A stretch of DNA of 6,958 nt, from NCBI GenBank assembly GCA_017882945.1, contig JADGON010000425.1, positions 1-6,958 on the forward strand, written 5' to 3'. Numbering within the stretch: position 1 is the first letter of the stretch; the number at the start of each line of letters is the position of its first letter. Under the pieces are notes generated by a model that was given only the letters and a program-made list of their open reading frames with translations, was not told the origin of the DNA and made no database searches. The stretch is from Acidimicrobiia bacterium. Lineage in GTDB: Bacteria; Actinomycetota; Acidimicrobiia; IMCC26256; JAENVU01. A program made the position numbers and the translations under genes. Of this stretch, positions 1 to 5,649 are shown piece after piece.

Positions 1-566
1 GGGCGGTCGCATCGGTGGACGGTGACGAGATCCTCACCGTCAACGCGGCGCTCGGCGACCGGGGCATCCCCTATCAGGGGGAGTGGGCGGTTCGCCCCCA
101 GGTGCCGCCCCCCGAGGACTGCCCGCCACGCGAGATCATGGATCGGCACGAGGGCACGATCATGGATCGCGTCGAGATGCGGATCGCCTCTGCTCGGGCC
201 TTCGACGAGCTCGACGGGACACCGGGCGACGGGCGCAGCGCGCTCTGGGTCCGGCTCCCCGGCGTGCTCGAGATGTCGGCAGCCTCGCTCGCGATCGTCG
301 GCGACTACGTGCCCTTCGGGATCTCGCAGGCCCTGGGCCACCGTGCCGGCGGCAACAGCCTCGACAACACGCTGCGCGTCGCCGCCCGGGTCCCGACCGA
401 CTGGATCCTCGCCGACATCCGCGTGCACGCCGTCGCCCATGGCTTCGGTCACGGGCTCGTCCACCTCTGGGCCCACGACGGCACCCTGCTCGGAACCGCC
501 AGCCAGTCCACGATCGTGCGCACCTGGCGCGAGGGCCCCGGGGTCCCGCCCGGTCCCCGCGCCTGA
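1..566 (+). CDS. TesB-like acyl-CoA thioesterase, 3' part (5' end outside window)
   Basis: This is the C-terminal 187 residues of a probable acyl-CoA thioesterase, which would hydrolyse acyl-CoA to free fatty acid and CoA in the cytoplasm. The frame is open to the left edge, reading AVASVDGDEILTVNA, so the GTG at 15 is not the true start. TesB-type proteins have two hotdog domains and usually about 270-290 residues. The visible part would hold the end of the first domain and all of the second. The second domain shows a family-like run: a conserved SLDNTLRV stretch, then WILADIRVHAVAHGFGHG, then a strand ending GTASQSTIVR. A short duplicated IMDR motif lies in the linker. The stop (TGA 564-566) is 15 bases before the next gene, whose ribosome binding site overlaps it, so the two are probably cotranscribed. 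The family call is from sequence pattern only; substrate chain length cannot be told. Confidence 0.8.
   Translation, partial: AVASVDGDEILTVNAALGDRGIPYQGEWAVRPQVPPPEDCPPREIMDRHEGTIMDRVEMRIASARAFDELDGTPGDGRSALWVRLPGVLEMSAASLAIVGDYVPFGISQALGHRAGGNSLDNTLRVAARVPTDWILADIRVHAVAHGFGHGLVHLWAHDGTLLGTASQSTIVRTWREGPGVPPGPRA
134..169 (+). repeat. 12-base direct repeat inside the thioesterase gene
   Basis: GATCATGGATCG occurs at 134-145 and again identically at 158-169, a 24-base (8-codon) period. In the protein this gives two IMDR motifs eight residues apart in the linker between the two expected hotdog domains. It keeps the frame and looks like a small in-frame duplication. Confidence 0.7.
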
Positions 567-577
567 GGAGGAAGAGG
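566..577 (+). promoter_or_regulatory. Ribosome binding site overlapping upstream stop codon
   Basis: A purine-rich run containing AGGAGG (566-571) and a second GAGG (574-577) precedes the ATG at 582. It begins in the last base of the thioesterase stop codon. This fixes the oxidoreductase start at 582 and suggests translational coupling between the two genes. Confidence 0.75.
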
Positions 578-581
578 CCAG

Positions 582-1547
582 ATGACACAGCAGCGCTGGG
601 GCATCACCGTCCCGTTCGCCGGCGTGCCACTCCGTGACCACCGAACCTGGTTCGAAGAGCTCGTGGACCTCGGCTTCACCGACATCTGGTCGAGCGAAGC
701 CGGTGCGCACGACGCGTTCACCGTGCTCGCACTCGCGGCGGCATGGACACCGGGCCTCCGGCTCGGGCAAGCCGTGGTCCCCGTGTACACGCGTGGTCCG
801 GCGCTGCTCGCCCAGACGATCGCCAGCCTCATCGAGGCGGCGCCGGGCCGTGTCGCCGTCGGGCTCGGCACGTCGTCGAACGTGATCGTCGAGCGGTGGA
901 ACGGCATTCCGTTCGAACGTCCGTACCACCACGTGCGCGACACGCTCCGGTTCCTTCGCGCCGCGCTCACCGGCGACAAGGTGACCGCCACCTACGACAC
1001 GTTCGAGGTGAAGGGCTTCCGGCTCGGCGTGCGCGTGGACGAGCAGCCGCCGATCCTCGTCGGCGCGCTTCGGCCCGGCATGCTCCGGCTCGCGGGGCGG
1101 GAGGGTGATGGCGCGATCATCAACTGGCTCGGCGCGGACGACGTGCGCAAGGTCGCCCCGATCGTCCACGAGGGCGGTCAAGGCAAGGAGATCGTCGCTC
1201 GCATCTTCGTGTTGCCGAGCGAGGATCGTGACGCGGTGCGCCACCTCGGCCGCCGCATGATCGCGGAGTACCTCAACGTGGGGGTCTACGCCGCGTTCCA
1301 CGAATGGCTCGGCCGCGGCGAGCTCCTCGGCCCGATGTGGGCCGCATGGAAGGCCGGTGACCGGGCCGGGGCCACCGAGGCCATCCCGGACGAGGTCCTG
1401 GACCAGCTGATCGTCTCGGGCTCACCCGAGCAGTGCGCCGAACACGTCCAGCGCTACGTCGAAGCGGGGGTCACGACCCCGATGCCGATGATCCTCGCCG
1501 CACCTGACCGGACCAAGGCCGTCATGCGGGCGCTCGCCCCGAAGTAG
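582..1547 (+). CDS. LLM-class (luciferase-like) F420-dependent oxidoreductase
   Basis: A 321-residue single-domain TIM-barrel flavin/F420 oxidoreductase of the luciferase-like monooxygenase superfamily, close to the usual family length. Visible family features are GFTDIWSSEAGAHDAF at residues 31-46, the strand ending VGLGTSS at 93-99, the PILVGALRPGMLRLAGREGDGAIINW-type segment around 157-182, and a C-terminal SGSPEQCAEHVQRYVEAGV helix typical of these enzymes. Actinobacterial members generally use reduced F420 for hydride transfer, though FMN users exist and the cofactor cannot be settled from sequence alone. The ATG at 582 follows a strong ribosome binding site. It sits directly after an acyl-CoA thioesterase and before a TetR regulator, a context that suggests oxidation or reduction of a lipid, steroid or other hydrophobic substrate. 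The substrate is unknown. Confidence 0.85.
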   Translation: MTQQRWGITVPFAGVPLRDHRTWFEELVDLGFTDIWSSEAGAHDAFTVLALAAAWTPGLRLGQAVVPVYTRGPALLAQTIASLIEAAPGRVAVGLGTSSNVIVERWNGIPFERPYHHVRDTLRFLRAALTGDKVTATYDTFEVKGFRLGVRVDEQPPILVGALRPGMLRLAGREGDGAIINWLGADDVRKVAPIVHEGGQGKEIVARIFVLPSEDRDAVRHLGRRMIAEYLNVGVYAAFHEWLGRGELLGPMWAAWKAGDRAGATEAIPDEVLDQLIVSGSPEQCAEHVQRYVEAGVTTPMPMILAAPDRTKAVMRALAPK

Positions 1548-1551
1548 CCCC

Positions 1552-1584
1552 CCGGCAGGCTGCGGGCGGGAACGAACCGGCAGG
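1552..1584. repeat. Direct repeat upstream of the TetR gene, possible operator
   Basis: CCGGCAGG occurs at 1552-1559 and 1577-1584, 25 bases apart, each followed within 2-4 bases by GGGCG. The two copies lie in the 64-base gap before the TetR-family gene. An autoregulatory operator is possible, but TetR sites are normally inverted repeats, so this is weak. Confidence 0.25.
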
Positions 1585-1599
1585 TCGGGCGATTGCACC

Positions 1600-1605
1600 T
1601 ACGGT
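1600..1605 (+). promoter_or_regulatory. Possible -10 element of a leaderless TetR transcript
   Basis: TACGGT fits the actinobacterial TANNNT -10 pattern and its last base is 7 bases from the GTG at 1612, the spacing expected for a leaderless mRNA. No convincing -35 box is visible. The alternative is translation from GTG 1615 using GGTGGAG (1603-1609) as the ribosome binding site, 5 bases upstream. Confidence 0.35.
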
Positions 1606-1611
1606 GGAGTC

Positions 1612-2226
1612 GTGGTGGAGGCAGCGACGGCCGGGGTGGGGACCAAGGAGCTGATCGTGGAAGCCGCGCGCCGACGCTTCGCCGATCACGGCTTCTCCGC
1701 CACCAGCCTCACCGAGATCGCGGAAGAGGTGGGCATCCGCCGGCCCAGCCTCTTGCACCACTTCCCGTCGAAGGAGGCCCTCTATCAAGAGGTCCTCATG
1801 GCCGACCTGGCCGACTGGGGCACGCTCGTGCACGACGCCGTGGCCGACCCGACCGAGGGCTGGCCGCAGGTCGAGCGCGTCGTGCGCGCCGCGTTCAAGT
1901 TCTTCGAGGACCACCCGGACTTCGTCCGGCTGATCCGCCGCGAGGCGCTCGACGGGGGGCCGATGCTCTCGGAGCAGCTGCGGGTGGTGCTCCGCCCGAT
2001 GTTCGACCAGGGCGTGATGTTCCTGCAGGCGCAGATGGACGCGGGGCTCCTCCGCCGGTACGACCCCGCCCAGCTCCTGCTCACCGGCTACGGCGCCGCC
2101 CTGTCCTACCTCTCGGATGCACCGCTGATCGCGAGCCTGCTCGACGACGACCCGCTCTCCGCAGAAGCGCTGCGCGCCCGTCGGGAGCACGTCCTCGACG
2201 TCCTCCGCAACGCCCTCGAGCCGTAG
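1612..2226 (+). CDS. TetR/AcrR-family transcriptional regulator
   Basis: A 204-residue DNA-binding regulator of standard TetR size. The N-terminal domain is clear: a helix TKELIVEAARRRFADHGF (residues 11-28), then the helix-turn-helix TSLTEIAEEVGIRRPSLLHHF (31-51) and the FPSKEALYQEVL segment that ends the domain. The rest (about 65-204) is an all-helical ligand and dimerisation domain with a VRAAFKFFEDHPDFVRLIRREA stretch around 91-112, as in regulators of fatty-acid and acyl-CoA genes; the ligand is not known. Two adjacent GTG codons (1612, 1615) could be the start; the difference is one residue. It lies 64 bases downstream of the oxidoreductase on the same strand and probably controls that cluster, itself, or both. 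It converges with the next gene. Confidence 0.92.
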   Translation: MVEAATAGVGTKELIVEAARRRFADHGFSATSLTEIAEEVGIRRPSLLHHFPSKEALYQEVLMADLADWGTLVHDAVADPTEGWPQVERVVRAAFKFFEDHPDFVRLIRREALDGGPMLSEQLRVVLRPMFDQGVMFLQAQMDAGLLRRYDPAQLLLTGYGAALSYLSDAPLIASLLDDDPLSAEALRARREHVLDVLRNALEP

Positions 2227-2228
2227 CG

Positions 2229-2268
2229 GCCGAGCAACGCCCGGTCGCTAGAACCGGAGGACCTCGGC
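2229..2268. terminator. Nested inverted repeat between convergent genes
   Basis: Outer arms GCCGAG (2229-2234) and CTCGGC (2263-2268) enclose inner arms CCGGT (2241-2245) and ACCGG (2253-2257) with a 7-base loop. The structure begins 3 bases after the TetR stop and runs over the stop codon of the opposite gene, so it could end transcription from both sides. No T-run follows on either strand, so it is not a canonical intrinsic terminator. Confidence 0.4.
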
Positions 2269-2973
2269 AAAGCGCTCGAGCACGGCCGAGTCGCCGAACA
2301 TCTCGACACTCGTCGCGGGCAGGCGGCCGAGCACGATCAGGAACAGATCGGACGCGCCCCCCTTCAACGCGACGTCACCCTTGGCATGCTGCCGGGACAC
2401 CTCGAGCCCGTCGGCACCCAGTCGGAGCAGCCACTCGCCGTCCCGATCGGTGCAGTGCAGGTGCAGGGATTCCCCGGTGCCGGTGAGCGGCACCCGAGCC
2501 AGGAACGGGAGGTTCCTGAGCTGCTCGTCGATGCCGTCGACCGCCAAGGACCCTTCGAACGGTTCCGCCTCCCCCACCACCCCCTGGCCATCCCACCGGT
2601 GCACCGCGGTCTCGTGGGCCATCCGCCCGGACCAGAAACGCACGTGCTGGTCGGCGGCCCACGTCCAACAGGGTGCATCCGGGTCCGCGGCCGAGAGCGT
2701 CGCGACCAAGGCGGCCGCACCCTGCTCGAGCCAGTCGGGAAGTTGCGTCGCGTCATCGGGGATCTCGAGGTCGATCGACTTGGGCGACAACGGCTCGCGC
2801 GTTCGCACCACACCACTCGACCATCGGTGCGCGGTGCCGGTGTGACGCACGAGCTTCGCAACATCCCACTCGGGACACGACGGGACGATCGCTGCGAGAT
2901 CCGCGTCACGTGCGACGTTCGCGAGCGAACGCGCGTGCGCGGTGATGACGGGGAAGTAGTCCTCGTAGTTCAC
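2248..2973 (-). CDS. Maleylpyruvate isomerase family mycothiol-dependent enzyme
   Basis: A 241-residue protein with the DinB-like MDMPI N-terminal four-helix domain (about 1-140) followed by a C-terminal SCP2-like domain (about 145-241). The metal ligands of the family are visible: His44 in LVRHTG, and Glu121 and His125 in the AHETAVHRWD helix; the four-residue spacing between the Glu and second His matches the characterised mycothiol-dependent maleylpyruvate isomerase of Corynebacterium. Family members use mycothiol, the actinobacterial thiol, as cofactor or cosubstrate, but most have no proven reaction, so true isomerase activity should not be assumed. The start is GTG at 2973; an in-frame TGA three codons upstream excludes a longer protein, and no good ribosome binding site is seen. 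It lies 11 bases after the SRAP gene, so translation is probably coupled to it. It appears to be the last gene of the minus-strand operon. Confidence 0.88.
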   Translation of the reverse strand: MNYEDYFPVITAHARSLANVARDADLAAIVPSCPEWDVAKLVRHTGTAHRWSSGVVRTREPLSPKSIDLEIPDDATQLPDWLEQGAAALVATLSAADPDAPCWTWAADQHVRFWSGRMAHETAVHRWDGQGVVGEAEPFEGSLAVDGIDEQLRNLPFLARVPLTGTGESLHLHCTDRDGEWLLRLGADGLEVSRQHAKGDVALKGGASDLFLIVLGRLPATSVEMFGDSAVLERFAEVLRF

Positions 2974-2984
2974 GGTGCGTCAGC

Positions 2985-3725
2985 CTACGAGAACAGCGTG
3001 TCCGGCGCGACGGGCTCGACGCGCTCCACGAGCTCCGGCCCGTTGTTCGCGGCACTGTTCACCGCGGTGCTCACCGGCCACATCTCGACGACGGCGTCGG
3101 GTACCGGTTCGAGCAAGGGATCGAGCACCGACGCATCGTGGACGCGCACATCGAGCCAGCGGTCCCACGCGTCCTCTTCGAGGATGACCGGCATGCGGTC
3201 GTGGACCGGCGCCATCATGCCGTTGGCCCGCGTCGTCACGATCGCGCACGACAGCAGCCACGGCGCGTCCGCGTCGTGCCTCCAGACCTCCCACAAGCCG
3301 GCGAACGCGATCGGCTCGCCGTCGCGGCGGTGGACGAACATCGGCTGCTTCCGCGACGTGTCCGCCTGGCGTTGCCACTCGTAGAAGCCGTCGGCCGGGA
3401 TGATGCAGCGGCGCTTGCGAAATGCGGTCTTGAAGGCCGCTTTCTCGGCCAATGACTCGGCCCGGGCGTTGATCATCCGGTCACCGATCTTCTCGTCCTT
3501 GGCCCAGGACGGCACCAGTCCCCAGCGCATCTGCTCGAGCACCCGGGTCCCGCCTCGAGCGGCGGTCTCGGGGTCGTCGAGGCCCCGCTGGACGATCGTC
3601 AGGACCTCCTTGCGCGGCGCGACGTTGTAGTCCGGCGCGGGCGACTCCGTGATCGCCACCTCGTCGACGTCGAACCGCTCCACCAGCAGCGTGGGCGAGC
3701 TCACCTGGATGTATCGGCCGCACAC
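2985..3725 (-). CDS. SRAP-domain protein (HMCES/YedK type abasic-site DNA-protein crosslinker)
   Basis: A 246-residue SOS response-associated peptidase (SRAP) domain protein. Known members bind abasic sites in single-stranded DNA and form a covalent thiazolidine link through Cys2, shielding the lesion from strand breakage. The key residues are all present: Cys2 in MCGRY, Asn34 in YNVAPR, Asn86 in INARAES, Glu116 in the GFYEW motif and His175 in HDRMP. The GTG at 3725 is certain as the start, because Cys2 must become the N-terminal residue after methionine removal. There is no clear ribosome binding site; the gene starts 12 bases after the DUF3052 gene stops. Length and domain cover are normal for the family, with no truncation. 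In other bacteria such genes are often SOS-linked; no LexA-type box is evident immediately upstream here, where the neighbouring coding region ends. Confidence 0.95.
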   Translation of the reverse strand: MCGRYIQVSSPTLLVERFDVDEVAITESPAPDYNVAPRKEVLTIVQRGLDDPETAARGGTRVLEQMRWGLVPSWAKDEKIGDRMINARAESLAEKAAFKTAFRKRRCIIPADGFYEWQRQADTSRKQPMFVHRRDGEPIAFAGLWEVWRHDADAPWLLSCAIVTTRANGMMAPVHDRMPVILEEDAWDRWLDVRVHDASVLDPLLEPVPDAVVEMWPVSTAVNSAANNGPELVERVEPVAPDTLFS

Positions 3726-3737
3726 GGTGGTCGGTGC

Positions 3738-4163
3738 TCAGTGCTGCCCGTTCGAGGACGGTCGATCCGCGGTTCGGACCACGAACCGCAGACCCGACCA
3801 CGTGTCGTCGATCGCGCAGACCTTGTTGTCGACGAGACCACAGTCGAGTCCGATCTGTTGCACCGGCTCGAACGTGAGGTCCGTTGCAACGCCCGATGCC
3901 TTCTTCGGCCACGCCACCCAGAGACCGCCGTTCGGAACCAGCGCTCGCGCCATGACGGGAAAGCGACGCTCGAGCTCGCGCCGTCGCGTCGCGAAGAAAA
4001 GGATCACGTCGAGCTTGCCGCGCGCCTGCGTCCGGATCTCGACTCCCGGCGGCAACGGCGCGAGCTTGCGCGTGAATCCCTTCGGCGACGCCAACAACGC
4101 GAGGCGAGTGCCATCTTTGATGCCGAGCTTCTTCGGCAATGGTGTCCCCGAGTACCCCGCCAT
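3738..4163 (-). CDS. DUF3052-like protein of unknown function
   Basis: A 141-residue protein starting MAGYSGTPLPKKLGI, the usual N-terminus of this family, which I know as DUF3052. Conserved-looking segments are GTRLALLASPKGF (18-30), LDVILFFATRRRELERRFP (51-69), GGLWVAWPKKASGV (79-92) and GLVDNKVCAIDDTWSGLRFV (109-128). The alternating strands and helices suggest a compact alpha/beta fold. No catalytic function is established to my knowledge. The frame is open far upstream, but that extension is antisense-like arginine/serine-rich sequence inside the MFS gene. A second candidate ATG at 4184 would add seven residues (MRSDERR) and leave 13 bases after the MFS stop instead of 34; I prefer 4163 because family members begin there. 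It sits between the exporter and the SRAP gene and is probably cotranscribed with both. Confidence 0.82.
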   Translation of the reverse strand: MAGYSGTPLPKKLGIKDGTRLALLASPKGFTRKLAPLPPGVEIRTQARGKLDVILFFATRRRELERRFPVMARALVPNGGLWVAWPKKASGVATDLTFEPVQQIGLDCGLVDNKVCAIDDTWSGLRFVVRTADRPSSNGQH

Positions 4164-4184
4164 GCGCCGCTCATCCGAGCGCAT
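4162..4184 (-). repeat. Inverted repeat at the DUF3052 start codon
   Basis: On the plus strand ATGC-GCC-GCTC-ATCC-GAGC-GCAT can fold into an 8-base-pair stem (ATGC/GCAT and GCTC/GAGC) with a 3-base bulge and a 4-base loop. In the minus-strand message it spans from the upstream ATG candidate (4184) to two bases of the preferred ATG (4163), placing that start and its leader in the stem. It may modulate initiation. Confidence 0.45.
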
Positions 4185-4197
4185 CCGGAGGCCCCCG

Positions 4198-5481
4198 TCA
4201 ACTTGTGGACCGCATTGCCGCGTCGCCGCGCTGGTAGCGCGCGAACTCGGGGACGAACAGAGCGAGCAGACCGACACCCGCGATGCACAGCAGGCCACCC
4301 GAGACGACCGAGACGGTCGGGGTGAAGACCGCCGCCATGATGCCGGCTTCGGCGTCGCCGATCCTCGGCCCACCGGCGACCACGGTGATGTGGATCCCCG
4401 ACAGCCGGCCGCGCAGATCGTCGGGCACCGTGTCCTGGAGGATCGTCGAACGGAAGACCGCAGACACGACATCTGCCCCGCCGGCCACTGCGAGACAGGC
4501 ACAGGCCAGCGTGAGGAGGTCACCCGAGAGCCCGAATGCCGCAATCGCGCCTCCCCAGAGGGTGATGGCGACGATGATCGCCAGGCCCTGCCGGCGCACC
4601 CGGTGCACCCAGCCGCTCGTGAGCGCGCCGAGGAGACCGCCCACGGAGACGGCCGAGAACAGGAGTCCCACGGTCTCGGCCCCGCTGTGGAACTGGGTGA
4701 CCGCCAGGATCGGGAACAGCGATCGGGGCATGCCGAAGATCATCGCGATGAGATCGATGAAGAACGTCGACTGGAGCACCCTGCGGCCCTTCAGGAAGCG
4801 GAAGCCGTCGACCAGCCGCTGCCAGCCCCCCAGCTCCCGGTCGTCGCCCTCGGGCGTCTCCAGGGGTGGGTGCGGGCGCATGAGCGAGACCGCGGTGATC
4901 GTGGCCCCGAAGCTCACGACGTCGATGGCGTAGGCCCAGCTGAGCCCCGCGCTCGCCACGATGATCCCGCCGATGGCCGGGCCCACGATCATCGCCGCCG
5001 TGTACATGGCCTGGTTCAGCGCCAGGGCCGACGGCAGCCGCTCGGTCGGCACGAGCGTGGGGGTCATCGCGGCCCGGGTCGCGAGCGTGAAGCCGTCCAG
5101 CCCGGCGATCACCGCCGCCCCGACGTAGACGAGGACGACCGGGGTCGGGCTCATGAGCGCCGCGCCCAGCAGGACGACCGAACCTCCCGTTTGCACGATC
5201 TGGCCGATCAGGAGGAGCCGGCGGCGGTCGTAACGGTCGATGAGCGGCCCGCCGAAGAGCGACCCCACCATCAGCGGGACCAGTTGCACGAGCCCGATCG
5301 CACCCACGGCGACCGCCGAGCCGGTCAGCCGGTACACCTGGATGTAGACCGCGACGAGCGTGATGTTCGACCCGATGTTCGAAAGCAGCTCGCCGCCCCA
5401 CAGCAGCCGGAAGTCGCGGCTGCGCAGCGGGGTGAGGTCGACGGCGATCGAGCGGAGCCGCGCGCCGAGACCTCCGCTCAT
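4198..5481 (-). CDS. MFS transporter, EntS-like exporter
   Basis: A 427-residue major facilitator superfamily protein with about 12 predicted hydrophobic segments in the inner membrane. It has the MFS loop 2-3 signature GGPLIDRYDRRRLL at residues 77-90, and a C-terminal half containing FRSTILQDTVPDDLRGRLSGI (343-363) and GGPRIGDAEAG (370-380). These are hallmarks of the EntS/MFS_3 group, which exports enterobactin-like siderophores and other small molecules by proton antiport. A charged central loop lies around 203-235. The substrate is unknown; no siderophore genes are in view. ATG 5481 is the first start after an in-frame TGA upstream, and no good ribosome binding site precedes it. It is the first gene of the minus-strand cluster and is divergent from the peroxiredoxin, with 168 bases between them. 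Confidence 0.9.
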   Translation of the reverse strand: MSGGLGARLRSIAVDLTPLRSRDFRLLWGGELLSNIGSNITLVAVYIQVYRLTGSAVAVGAIGLVQLVPLMVGSLFGGPLIDRYDRRRLLLIGQIVQTGGSVVLLGAALMSPTPVVLVYVGAAVIAGLDGFTLATRAAMTPTLVPTERLPSALALNQAMYTAAMIVGPAIGGIIVASAGLSWAYAIDVVSFGATITAVSLMRPHPPLETPEGDDRELGGWQRLVDGFRFLKGRRVLQSTFFIDLIAMIFGMPRSLFPILAVTQFHSGAETVGLLFSAVSVGGLLGALTSGWVHRVRRQGLAIIVAITLWGGAIAAFGLSGDLLTLACACLAVAGGADVVSAVFRSTILQDTVPDDLRGRLSGIHITVVAGGPRIGDAEAGIMAAVFTPTVSVVSGGLLCIAGVGLLALFVPEFARYQRGDAAMRSTS

Positions 5482-5533
5482 GAACGCGGCGCGGCGAACG
5501 GCGCGACCCCTTCACATATTCCGACCATTCCAC

Positions 5534-5563
5534 TCGACTTTTCGGTTACACGCCGGTTAGATT
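5534..5563 (+). promoter_or_regulatory. Candidate peroxiredoxin promoter
   Basis: TCGACT (5534-5539) as -35 and TAGATT (5558-5563) as -10, with an 18-base spacer (or 17 if TTAGAT at 5557-5562 is used). The -10 fits TANNNT. A start near 5570 would give an untranslated leader of about 80 bases. Based only on pattern. Confidence 0.45.
5543..5559 (+). repeat. CGGTTA direct repeat, 11-base period, in the promoter spacer
   Basis: CGGTTA occurs at 5543-5548 and 5554-5559. The start-to-start distance of 11 bases is about one helical turn, so both copies face the same side of the DNA. The second copy overlaps the -10 element. A regulator bound here could control the peroxiredoxin; none is identified. 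Confidence 0.4.
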
Positions 5564-5635
5564 GCCGCGAAACCAGCGTACGGGCGACCGGCACGCTCAC
5601 CCCGGAACATAACGACTCGCACTTCACGAGACGAC

Positions 5636-5643
5636 GAGAGAGG
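5636..5643 (+). promoter_or_regulatory. Ribosome binding site of the peroxiredoxin
   Basis: GAGAGAGG lies 6 bases before the ATG at 5650. It decides the start: the reading frame is open for about 2 kb upstream, but no other in-frame start has such a site and family alignment begins here. Confidence 0.8.
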
Positions 5644-5649
5644 TACGGC

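Larger units (their letters stand above)
5482..5649. promoter_or_regulatory. Divergent intergenic region between exporter and peroxiredoxin
   Basis: This 168-base gap must hold promoters for both directions. It is lower in GC than its surroundings between about 5511 and 5565. The plus-strand promoter and repeats are listed separately. For the minus strand only a weak AT-rich -10-like GAATAT (5521 down to 5516) is visible, without a matching -35. The 30 bases nearest the exporter start are almost pure G and C with no ribosome binding site. Confidence 0.6.

Noticed and set aside
1548..1570. Possible terminator after the oxidoreductase (CCCG with CGGG around 1551-1567)
   Set aside because: The stem is only about four base pairs with no T-run; too weak to call.
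1522..2190. Minus-strand open frame of 222 codons opposite the TetR gene
   Set aside because: The plus strand encodes an unmistakable TetR protein across the same bases; the minus frame has no family features and no ribosome binding site.
2386..3384. Plus-strand frame of 332 codons opposite the isomerase and SRAP genes
   Set aside because: It is antisense to two well-supported genes and has no recognisable domain.
4164..4544. N-terminal extension of the DUF3052 frame (127 more residues)
   Set aside because: It lies inside the exporter coding region, is Ser/Arg/Cys-rich, and homologues begin at MAGYSGTP.
4520..5533. Second long minus-strand frame (337 codons) overlapping the exporter
   Set aside because: It is out of frame with the exporter, which shows full membrane topology and MFS motifs; the translation is Arg/Pro/Ala-rich without hydrophobic segments.
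5616..5630. Small inverted repeat CTCG/CGAG in the peroxiredoxin leader
   Set aside because: A four-base stem with a 7-base loop is expected by chance in this composition.
3649..5649. A stop-free plus-strand frame of about 2 kb running into the peroxiredoxin, which could be read as one 879-residue protein
   Set aside because: It is antisense to the exporter, DUF3052 and the start of the SRAP gene. The translation is low-complexity and rich in Arg, Pro, His and Asp, as expected from a GC-rich antisense frame, while the opposite strand gives clear families. The peroxiredoxin has its own ribosome binding site and standard N-terminus at 5650.
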